Assembly (NCBI GenBank): GCA_034508935.3
Contig: CM067444.1
Coordinates: 15,970,766 to 16,034,765, forward strand
Reading direction: 5' to 3'
From: Berghia stephanieae
Lineage: Eukaryota; Mollusca; Gastropoda; Nudibranchia; Aeolidiidae
Length of the DNA stretch: 64,000 nt
Positions within the stretch are counted from its first letter, which is position 1; the number at the start of each line of letters is the position of its first letter. Below, piece after piece: positions 1-12,350 of the stretch. Under the pieces are notes generated by a model, which was given only the letters and a program-made list of their open reading frames with translations, was not told the DNA's origin and searched no databases. The translations under genes and the position numbers were made by a program.

Positions 1-622
1 GCAAGATGAAGAAGATGAAGACATTGCTGGCTTTTAACTAGATCTATTGGGTTTTTAAGAATTCACTAATGGTGGTCATTATGTCAAGAAAGTTATCACA
101 TGTTGGGACTTGTTGAGGTCAACTGTCATTGGACAGCAAATGTCAAGTCCAACTCTAAATCTAGGAGACTGTCTTTTTAAGATATGTTTCCCTTGCATTG
201 GAATCCATCTCAATTATCTTTCATTATATGCATGTGCAGAATAGAAAACTGAGGAAAGAAGCAGAGGGTCAAAAAGGCGAAGGATGTGGTTTGTCAGGAA
301 ATGTCTAGAGGCACTTAAAAATCCAAGGTCAAATTTCAGGTCCCAACAAATATAGGTGGTTTTTTTTAATCAGGTCAGTCAATCCGTTAAGAGTGTAAAG
401 AACTCCTGCAGAAGTTGTGAATAAAAAACTCTATCAATATTCATATTTGCAGGCATTTTTTTTTCAATACATGATTTAGATATTTTAAAGAATTTTTTAG
501 TCAAAGAAATCAGATAATGTTACTATATGAATAAACAGTAAGGAGGTTCTGTTAAACTTTCAAAAAGAAAATGAAGCAGACTTTTTAAAAAATATTTTTG
601 TTTTATGCATTATTTATTGCAG

Positions 623-794
623 GCTTGTTTTTTTAATACGCTCAGTGAGTACCTATGTAAACAGTCAAGTCAGTATTAAGCAAGTGAAACACAAGGATCC
701 ACTGGAAGGAGTGGGGTCTGTTGGGCCGATCACGAAACACTTTTGGTCTCAGATGATAAGTGTTCAAACTCACTTCAAACAGTTGACATCTGAG
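623..794 (+). CDS. CCDC157: CCDC157 first visible exon
   Basis: The acceptor is ttattgcag (ends 622) and the donor is tctgag/gtcagt. The frame starts in phase 2 and reads LVFLIRSVSTYVNSQ near its start, then GSVGPITKHFWSQM. This aligns with the part of vertebrate CCDC157 that follows its hydrophobic 'ELVIDRLLLLLQ' stretch. An apparent start at 645 is not the real start: the frame is open upstream to the splice acceptor. The preceding exon should lie to the left of the window or be too short to see. Confidence 0.75.
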
Positions 795-3525
795 GTCAGT
801 GTTACACATTTTCTGTCTTTATGGTCTAGTGTAAAAACATTTCATACCACTTCTCTTGGTCCTGCTGTTTTGCCACACATTGCCTAAATGTTAATAAAGT
901 CCTAGTAACTATTGAGAGATCATTTTGACTCACAAACAAACTTATATTTTTAAAATCTATGAAGTATTAGATTTTTCTTTATGGTCTCTATGCCCAACCC
1001 GCAGTGATTGGTTTAAGTTGTATTTGCAGAGATTACTTTAGAATAAACTAGTATTCTATTCAAAGGTTACTTAGCAATTATTACAAAACAGTATTTTAAC
1101 TCTCCAGAGTCGGGATGAATTCTATTTTCATAGGTCTCATAACTTTTAGGACCCACTTTAACATTTAAGACTTAGTCGAATTACTTTGTTTTAAATACAA
1201 GAATCATTTTAAAAATTTGGTTGTCTTTCTTTTTTTTTAAAATTCTTTCAGTGCAAATCTTTCAAAGCAAAATTGAGTGAAAAAGAACACAGTAAACCTG
1301 ATAATGTGGTCTCAGATAAAGATATGGTCGAAAACACCACCTTTAAAACTACAGCACCTCTAGACAGTCTTCGAACTCCTGGAATTCTTGGAGTCATTCC
1401 CCCTAACACAGCAGACATGGTGCTCATGGGAATGTCGTCTGATAGAAGTGAAGATTCCAATTCATATTCTATTTCTAAAGACACTAATAACAAATCATGC
1501 CAGACATATGAAACTGCCTTTGTTCCGTGTGAGTCATGTGATGTTGTACAAAAGAAAATGAAAGAAGCAGGTGAAATTGTGATAAAAATTTGCACAGACC
1601 AAGGCCTTCCATGCTCTTTAAAGAAATTTAAGAGTCAAATTGCTCATGTCGAGTGGATGACTTTCAATGACGTTTGTCGTTGGATGGCCGAGCAAACTAA
1701 AGATATTGCTAGAGTTGGAAAACAAAATGAGTTGTTGCAGTCAACCATTAACCCAATGAAGACGGAAGTGAAAAATTGTCAAAAGAGAACTTCAGCAGCA
1801 GAAGACAAAGCCAAACTGTGTGAAAATAATTTAAAAGAGGAAAAGGAAACGCAAGCTGTTCTACGCAGACAAATAGAGGTAATTTTGACTAAACTCTTTT
1901 AAGAACATGTTGTTCTTTGTTGGTGCTGATCCTCATAATTTATGATTTGACATCAGTTTTTGTAATCGCTGAAGAACTAGATTTTAATTTTGATTGTTAA
2001 TTGCAATGGTCAATTATAAATGAAGAGACGAACTCAATGTTTAACATTGAATTCACCCTATTAATTTGGTATTATGAACATGAAGATGAAAACTGAGTTT
2101 AATGTCAGAATTATGAAAATTAGGAAATTTAAGTTTTAGAAACAAAACTCACTGTCCTCAATGGGGGATTTTTTTTTTCTTCTAAATTTGTATTTTATAA
2201 ATTGAGCTCAACAAGGAATTTTAAACTCCAGGTTTACCCCAATATAATACCGTTTTGAGATGACAGGTCACATTTTAGAGATCACTCTTTTCAGTTTCAG
2301 TTGTTGCCTAACAATATAATCCAAAATATGTGAGTTACCACTTTCTTTGCTTTGCCTTTTCTACTGTCCAATTTTTGATGAAACCACATATTTGAATATT
2401 TTCTTGATTTGAGTTTGCAATGAAAAAATATAAATCAAAGATTATTCCTGGCATCTGATGTACTGAAAGTATTCATTGTGTGTTGATAGAGAGAAAATTG
2501 CAGCTATGATTTTAACACACGAATAATTACGTTTTGTGTTGAAAAGATAATTGAAACAAAGTCTTCAAAATGAGTAAAGATTTGTACTGATTTTGAAAAG
2601 AACAATTCAAGTTGTAAATTTTGGAAAAGGGGCATGTCTCTCCCCTTCAGTCACACTTAAAATCATGATCCAACAGTATTCAGAGGTGACGCCATTTATC
2701 GCACCTTGTTGTGTGATCGTGTAAATCGACATTTGTGTATGTGCTGTGATTTAAATATCTAAAAAAAAAACAAACAAATGGAAGTGCCATTATAATCCTA
2801 GCAAAATCCTGGAGCAGTTTTCTCAAATTATTTTCAAAGGTAGGAGATTGTATATTGTCTAGATTTTGAAAAGATATGTTATATGAGGGAACATGAAACT
2901 GGGACGTCCAAGTATATCCAATAAAACAACCTATACTATTTTATTTGTGGTCGTATTTCTATTTTTAGAATAAAATGAAGGAAAACGAGAAGAAGCATGC
3001 AGAAGAGGTATCAGAGGAAAAAAGACAAAGTCAAAATCTGCAAAAGGCCAAAGAAAAGCTGGAGGCTGAGATGGGAGAGGTCAAAGTTCAGTTAGAGGAA
3101 CAGATGCAAACACTAAAGAGTCTTGGTATACAATTGTGACGTGCTCTTTTTAACATTTAATTTAATTTTGCTAACAATTATTAAAGTAGAATCTATGTTG
3201 TGTATGATAAATTAATTGATGACTCTTTTGATTATATTGAACAGGATTTACTCTTGATATTCCCTTTTCGCCTGTGACATGGTTTGACCTGGCTCGTCAT
3301 TTCTATTGTCTTTTATTATTTTGTTTTTTTGTCATGTTATCTATAACATCATCATCATCATTGTCATTATAATTGGATAATTGTTATCGCAACCTGTGTT
3401 CTTTTTTTTCTGCACTGACTTTTTAAAGATGTCGTTTTACTTGATATATTGATAGTGAGATGATTACTCTATTAAATGCTTCTGAGTACCATGCAGTGGA
3501 AGCGAGGACTTTATGAATTTTATTA

Positions 3526-3614
<89 letters not shown>

Positions 3615-3654
3615 GTTATTATTATTATTATTATTATTTTTATCATTATTATTA

Positions 3655-3725
<71 letters not shown>

Positions 3726-6700
3726 GTTAATTATTATTATCATTATTATGATTATTATTATCATCATCATTAAGACCATGTTTTTCTTGTTTTAAAAAGA
3801 ATCCGACCATCGGAGGATGAAACAAGACTTAGAAATAAAGAACAAAGAGGCAGAAAGATCTTCTGTTTTATCTACGGAGGTGGCTGATCTCAGAGTACAA
3901 ATTTCAGAGATAACAACAAAGTTAGAAGAAAGTTCGAAATTGCTGGCCCGAGAGCAAGGCAAGAATCGTAATGCAAGCAAGCATACAGAGGTTAGTATTG
4001 TGATCATTGATATAGGGTAATATCCACTCAATTTGCTCAAAGTGCTCTGCAGGAAGACCCATGTCAACGACAGCACTTAACGAATAGGATGAGACATTAT
4101 GCTTTATAGGCGTTATTGCAATTTGTCCAATAAAGTCAGTGCTGTTACCCGACATATAGTCATTTAACTCCTGAGAAATGTGAGAAAATGCGAGTTAAGA
4201 ACCTTTTCTTAGGACTCAACTCTGAGCTGCGCAAAAGGAGGAGTCTAACTTGAGCCTTACACGTCACGAGCTGAGTTCCATACCACTAGCTCACTATAAC
4301 TCACAATTACAATCATGCAACGAAGTAAAGTCAATAATTTATACAGTTCACTCCGCTTAATCGCACATTGGTTAATCACACAAACCGCTTATATGTTGCA
4401 CATTCCCGAAAAACGGAATTTTTTCTATATAATTGCTCCACTTAATCACACACCTTCTCCTTAATTGCTACACCTTGATTCTTCCTTGATTGGAAAAAGA
4501 TATCTAAAAAATACACCAAAAAGGCAATGCCTGGATAATAAATATAAGGATACATCATCAGAGTGACACTCCACCACTGACAAACACTGAAAAACTTGAT
4601 ATGCTGGACAAACCATGGCACTTTATCCAAGAAAAATGCTTGGCAAATGATCTCCAACATTGGCAAGATTGGAGACAAGGATTTATAATTTATAAACAGC
4701 TTGCACAGAATAGAAAGCAATCAACACTTTACGATTACTATTCTTACAAATAATGAGGTCACATTTTGTTGTCAATAAAACATGAAAAAGTAGGGGGGAA
4801 AAAAAACCCCCAAAAAAACAAAAAAAGAAACAAAACAAAAACTAAACCAAAAACTTTCTAATGAGGACATATCTTGAACAAGCCGGTAGAAAGCTCAGAG
4901 GGGAGGTCCTACATAAATGGCACATGAAAGCTGATGCTTGGATGCTTAATCGACACACAAACTGAACTCCCGAAGGTGTGCGATTAAGTGGAGTCAACTG
5001 TAGTATTTTTAAGCTCATCCCATCCAGCAAGAAGGCATTTTAAATTTGTGCACATGTGTTTGAGGATGATTTGTTGTTTTGTTTTTTTTGTTATTTTCTT
5101 CTCTGTCTTTTTTTCATACTTTTAAAACAAAAATGTCTTTATCTGTTTAAATAAATTATTAGATCTATGTTACATCTCATCTTAGAATGAGGTAGGAACA
5201 AACATCTTCTGTACTGAATATACAGTGTACCTTGGTTACAACTAAGTGGACGGGACTGGAGGTAAATGTTTGTTTTAACCGAGGTTTCGTTGAATCAGAG
5301 TTGTCATTTTTTATATTATTATATAAGGGATATAACCTTGTATATACATGGAATACCCCCTCCCCTCCTTTTTAAAAAATTTTTTATTGTCACATTGACT
5401 CAGAAGCACCAAGACCCTCAAAAACTCCTTCACTTGGTTAAATGGGTTAAGACTAATGGGACATCTCCTCACTACACCCTGCGTCTTGGAAAATCATATA
5501 AATGTGATTTGGTTATTTTTAGTTCTGGGATCTTCAATTTCTTCAACCATTGTTTTATTTTTATTCTTTTTATTTTTGATATTGGTTCTTCTAAAAGAAA
5601 TTTTTATATCATCCTCACATGCCTTTTTATGTTTTCTTTTTAGTCTCTCCAATCTAAACAAGACAACTTACTGGCACGCATGGAATATTTAGGAAAGGAA
5701 AACGAAGATCTCAGTAGTCAGGTTGCATCTCTTGAAGAAGAGAAGGTACAGTTCGAAGACTCCATAGCTGAGCTCAAGGTTGAAGCAAAAGAACTGCGAC
5801 AAAAGGCCAGAGAGAATGAGGCAGGTTTATGGGTTTTTTGGGGTTTTTTTTTTTTCTCGTTTGTTTGTAGCTGTTTTCTGGGGGGGGGGGGGGGGGGGTT
5901 GTTCTTTTTTGTTGTTGTTGTTGTATGTTTTTTTTTTTTTAGTTTGTTTGTTTGTTTTATGGGTTTTTTTTTCTGTATTTTGTTTTTGGTTGGGGGGGGG
6001 GGGGGGTATTTTAAAGAAATAAATCTGTTATTTGAGGAGATAGTTTTCACAACCTGCTAAGGTACATCTAGAGAGATAATGGAGTAATACTATTTTTCGA
6101 ATATAAGACACATTGGAATCGCGAGGGGAAAGTTTAATTTCCAAAACACTCAGATAATTGTTCTTTAAGGTAAAGAAGTCACATATTTTGCTCTTTAACT
6201 CATAAAACATATGTTTAAAAAAAGAGATTTTTTTCTAAATCATGGAATATAAGACCTTAGCAGCTTTTGAAAGTCCCCTCCTCATTTATTATTTAATTAA
6301 TTGATTTATATGAGCTAGAGTAATAAAATAAATGTAATTAAAAATCCTCTCTAAAATTGATATAATGATTTAGTTCTCGAGCTTTTGGAAGAACAATTTT
6401 TAGTTGAACTTCACGCAGTGAATTTCTATTTGTGAGAAAAATTTAACTTCCCAATGTCTATATATGATATTCGTTTACCAAAAACCAAAATAAAATTTTA
6501 TTTATATAACAGATGCCTTTTACAACACACATCATAATATATATTCTAAACTTTTAATATCCTTTGATCAGCCAATTTAAATATGAATAAATCCTTTGTG
6601 ACGTGTTCATAACATTATGAAATAACATCACATAAAAGGGGAGTTTTCTTATGTTGTGCACACATTACAAGGAATTTCCCAATCTGTTGCATTTGTTGGC

Positions 6701-7772
6701 AAAACTAGATAATGGCATAATGTTGTCGACATGATTTATTCCTTAATATTCATGAACATTTGAAATTTGTTATAATGCCATTACTATGGGTAATTGCACC
6801 ATGTGATACTGTAAGGAAAGTTTCACACACAAAGGGACTGAGATCGATCCCAGGTGCAGTCGAGATTTTTTCTGATTACCCAGCAGTGATTGGGTAGCTG
6901 GGTCTGTTACAGCTGGTAGAAAGTAATTTGTTATAGACTAGTGTCCTATCCAAAGAGTAGCAAGCAATTGCTGTTGTCCTTTTCACGCTATTTAAACTAG
7001 GATAAACTCCGGCTCCATAGCTCTAATGGCTCTGAAGGACTACTATTATTGATTACAAACTTTGTGATATGAGTACTCAATGCATTATACACTGTATATT
7101 TTTATTGGAAAATTAATCTGCAGGTTGTCATAAAAAATCTTATGAATGAAAAAGATGAGCTAGAGACGGCGATAAAGAATGCAGAAGCCTCAATTAAAGA
7201 ATTAGAGAAAGACGTGGAGACTGGAAAAGAACGAGAAAGAATGATAGTAGAATATCCAGACTTAAACGGGCCTGTCAACCCAAATCTACAAGGTAAGTTG
7301 AAGAATGTCATCACAATATGATGTTAACCACTCCTTTAAATTGAAGATAGAAAATTTCTTTGCTGAAATGTATATGTGCAGAGCACATAAACACACACAA
7401 TAAAAACAAAAAAACAATAGTGATTGTAACCGATTGGGTTACTTACTGTATAACATTGATAATCAATAGCGCTATAGTCGCGAAATGAGCATTTCTGTTT
7501 GTAAATATTACAAAATAATTCCTTTGTATCAAAATATGAATGGAAATATATACATGTATATTCATAAATATTCGTCATGTGTATGTTATGAAATTATTTG
7601 ACATTTTACAGACAAACGTTATGATAATAATAAAAGTAGTCATAATAAAAACAATGATATTATGGTTAGTGTTATAATGATAATAATAATAATAATAATA
7701 TAATATAATAATATAATAATAATAAATAATAATAATAATAATATATATAATAATAATTATAATAATATAATA

Positions 7773-7825
<53 letters not shown>

Positions 7826-8042
7826 TATAATAATAATATAATAATAATAAATAATAATATAATAATAATATAATAAATAAATTTAATAATAATAATAATA
7901 TATGATATGATATATTATGATTATTATATATATGATTTATATATATTATATATTATATTATTATTATTATTATTTATTATATTATTATTATTATTATATT
8001 ATTATTATTATTATTATTATTATTTATTATATTATTATATTA

Positions 8043-8088
<46 letters not shown>

Positions 8089-8102
8089 TATTATTATTAT
8101 TA

Positions 8103-8140
<38 letters not shown>

Positions 8141-11100
8141 TTGTCATCATCATTAATCTCATTATTATTTTTATCATTTAGCGTTATCAATCATCATCAT
8201 CACCATCATTGTCAACAACAACAAAATGCTAGTGCCATCTTTCAAATAGTTTCTTTTTAAAAGTTTGATAACATCTAGAGGATACTGTCACAGATTTATT
8301 TTACATCCAAGCCTTTAAGGTCATTGTTTAATGTTGTTTTTTTTTTTTGTGTGTGTGTTACAGCCGATATAATGCAGGTAATAATGATGTATGAAAAAAA
8401 ATGGAAATAACTGCTAATTTTTTAAAAATGTTCCACGCATCATATACGATTGTTTATGCAAGGTCACATTTATAAATTTATTTGTTTTTGTTTTTTTTTA
8501 TTCCCCTAAAACCATGAGTATAGCCGTTTTGTTGCATCACAACTTTATTTATTTCACATAATGCAATCGTCTGTGTGTGTTTTTTTATGAATATGATAAA
8601 GAGAAAACAAAGCAAATTATTATTTATTGTAGCTGTTGTGTCTTGTTTTTTTTGTTTTGTTTTTTCTCGATACTTTTTAGAGGTCAAAGCTTTAGCAGTT
8701 TGTACTTACTTTAATTCAATCATCTGTAATTTCGAACATTACATCAGTCACAATCTTTTGCTTGATTAGGTATTTATCACATCAGAATTTTTTTAGATGT
8801 TTAAACTTTCAACACTTTTACAAACAGTTGGCTTGATTATAGCAATTTACTATTGAGTGTTGTGTCATGACATCATTTTTTTACAATTCTATGTTTATAT
8901 AAATGTGTATGGGATAAAAAAAATTGATACTATTTCAAAACATGTCTTGCTGTCACTTTGTTCGTTGCCTGAAAAATGATTTTTAATTTTGAATTTGTTT
9001 CATGCTTAAATGAATATTCAACATGACATTACCATAATACTTCTTGGCATCCTAAGCATCTACTTTAAATGTGTATTCTAGTCATTTGATAGTAAAATGT
9101 CAAACCTTTGTTTTATCGTGCCTTTACAGTTTATAAATTTTCTATATAGAACTCGACTTGTTCAACCCTCGGGGTATTTTTCATACTTTGAAGACTCTAA
9201 AACTTACCATAATTAGCCCTTTATATTCCATGAGTTCAACAATGGTGCTTTAGCAACTTTACTGATTTTTCTCTATCCTGTGCTTAACAGCTTGGTTACC
9301 AAATATACAAAGTTTAATATAAAAATCGTATGCTTTGAAAAACTGATAACTTTTTTTTTTGGATCGCCTTGTATTTATAAAAAAACTAAAATTTTACTTT
9401 TCTTTTAACCTCATTTAGAAAGTCCTTTTCAACTTTAATCCACAGGCACTGGGGATATTGTGGTGGACATGGGAAATCAAGTTACAGCCAACACGATACG
9501 CATAAAATTGCTGGAAGAACAGAATTACAGTTTGGGCCAGTCAATAACAAGAGTAAAACAGATGCACGAAACAGGGGGACCCAGATACGAGGTACAGAGA
9601 GAAAAAAAATATTATCTAACATTTCGAATTAAAAGAATAATGTGCAGATCGTATACAAAAGCACATTTATTCATGTTCTTTATTCCCTTTTCATATAATA
9701 TACTCTCTTATTAAATTCTATTTGTTTCTCTTACTCACATGATTATTGTGAGTCTCTTTTCTATGACTTTGGTGATTTGATTCTCTGCGGGTGGTTGGAT
9801 GGGAGCATCACCCTTGAATCATATACCTATGATGTTCGCATGGGTGTACGATCCGATAGTGATGTCGTTTCTTCTTCTCTTTACTAGCCTATCCTGCTTC
9901 TTTGGTTTGTGATTGTATTTTTGACAGGGGATATTTTTTTTTTTCTGTAAATCTTCTGCCTGTTTGTTCTTGGTTATTTATAATTTAGCTTATATCTTTA
10001 GGTTATGATTTTGATTTACATTTGTACTATTTTTGTTAGATTGCTTGTTTTTTTTTGTTTCAGCGGTCTCTCATATAACCTCATTTGTGTTGGAAGAGAC
10101 CTAAAGCAATAAACAAAAAAAAGATTTGATTCTGATTCCATTGTTGGCTTATTTCATTGTTTTTGTCCTGATGGTGCAAAACTCAAGTGAAGCTGAAATG
10201 TATCTGACATTGAAATACTGAAAACAACCAGTTTGCCTTGTTTCATTCTTTAAGGTAGGCCAGGCAGTCAGGCTATATGCCTATAGCAGGATGATGTTCG
10301 AATTTTAAAAAGTAAAGACCATGCTTAAAACGGAGATTAAACTATCACGAAAGACATTAGTGAATATCAAATGACAATGATATATTTGAGAATCCCAGAA
10401 ACCATGATTCATAATCATAACCTATGTATTTCTAAACATTTTTTCTCCAGCCTACCCCAACTAAAGCCCCTGCTGTATCCCAGCCTCTATGGCAACAAGA
10501 CTCAAGCACTCTAACCCACTTCCTAAGTGGAATGGACAATAGAAGGTTAGTGTGACAATATAAATTAAAGCCTATCAAACATTAGGTTTAGAAAAAATCC
10601 TTTTCAACTCGTTAAGCTTATTATAAGTATCACATTTAATTTGAGCTGTTTCATGGTTTAGTAATATTATATCATAATGCTCTAAGCGCATTCCAATGCA
10701 ATGGTGGTTTTTGAAATGTCTGATAGTCGGGAAACAGAAAAAAAAATACATTTAGGAAAAGTTAGTTCAAGAGAGTAAGTTCCCTCACTTCTTATTATTA
10801 TCCAGCGCATTTCCAAAAAGCTTACAGAATAGGTTTAACATATTACCCAAAGGCTAGCCAAGGGTGAAATAATAGATAATTAATTATCTTTTACCCTATT
10901 TTCTTTCAGATTTGATTATGATTTCTCGGTGTTTACTAAATCTAAATATAAGACTTTTTTAGAAAACTCTTTTTTGATTTTAAGAACAATGCAGGAAACT
11001 GAAAGGCATGTAACTGAAAGGGATGATAGAGGACATGTGAGTGTCAAACAAAACAACTGGGTATTTGGCCAAACAGGAGTTGATGAAAAATCATCAGACC

Positions 11101-12303
11101 ACTTTGTTGTTGGCCACTCATCAAGATCTAAAAATCCCCCATCTAATAAACAAGGAAGGCCACCCTCAGGCAAGAGACTTCCTGCAATGGCCCCAGTGAA
11201 TACTACAAGCATAGGCGCATACACTCAAATGAAACGTGCACTCGGTGCATTGTCAACTAAAGAGAAGGATACGCAGAGGAAAGGTGAGAGATTAATAGTC
11301 AATTTTGTATGCTTTCTCTTTAACCACATATACAATATTCTTTTGAATTTCAAAATATTGCGTTGTTCTGTTTAAACTCATAGCGTTGGAGATTGTCACT
11401 TACATTTAAATTGTGACATAGATATGTGTATCTTGGCACTAGCACCATTACAATAACACCATATTGATCCCAGTGATGACATGAATATGACATGTTGTAG
11501 TTACGTAAAGGTGCAAGAATGGGTGGGATGGGGGGAGGGAGGGTAATGAAGTAAGTGTCGTATTTCTCGAAGTAAAATTATACTTCCCAGATTTGTTTTA
11601 TAATCTTCTCAAAGCTATCTTTTATGATATATTAACTATCACTATGACTGACCCCAGATTGATCTTAAAATCTTCTTATCAAAGTCATCTTTTTTATTAA
11701 CAATCACTGGCACAGATTGATATTAAAATCTTCTCAAAGCCGTCTTGAATGATTTGTTAAATATCACTGTCCCCTGATTGATACAGTGGAACCTCCCGAT
11801 AACGACATGCCACGGGACCGAGTTTTTATGTCGTTATCCGGAGGTGTCGTTATTTAGAGGTTTCCAAGATGGCGGACAAAGTGGGCGTGGTAAGGCCCGC
11901 GGGACCAGTTTTTATTAACATTGACAAAACAAACAAAACATTGTAGTGTATTCCTCTTAGAGGGTTCTTGTGCGTGTGTCTGGATGAGACTTTTAGGTTG
12001 ATCTGAACTGAATACACTGATTGTGTGCTCCTGGAATCTACATCTGTTCCCTATTTAAACCATTCCCCTTTGTCTTACTTTTTCTTATGTCATTTCAATT
12101 GTAAATCTAGAAGGTTTTTTACTATCCAATTTTCTTACTTTTTACTGGCGCTGATATGACATAGATGTGTCACAAGCGCTGTAAAACCCTTTAAAACAAA
12201 CAGAAACAGGTAATTCGGACGCTGCGAGTTAAATAAAATTCCTCCTCCTCCCACAAAAACACTACAAGTACTACTACTACAACTACTGCTACTACTACTA
12301 CTA

Positions 12304-12350
<47 letters not shown>

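Noticed and set aside
3-38. QDEEDEDIAGF followed by a stop at the left edge as the end of an upstream gene
   Set aside because: Only eleven codons are visible, with no family match or polyadenylation signal at the expected distance.
3423-3795. Poly-Asn, poly-Ile, poly-Tyr and poly-Leu open frames
   Set aside because: All are frames of the (TTA)n microsatellite; the same holds at 7907-8260 and 35017-35253.
8364-8377. 14-base micro-exon of CCDC157 (ccgatataatgcag between cag and gtaata)
   Set aside because: Including it shifts the following exon (9446) into a frame with early stops, while skipping it joins 7292 to 9446 in the right frame with the family sequence GTGDIVVDM.
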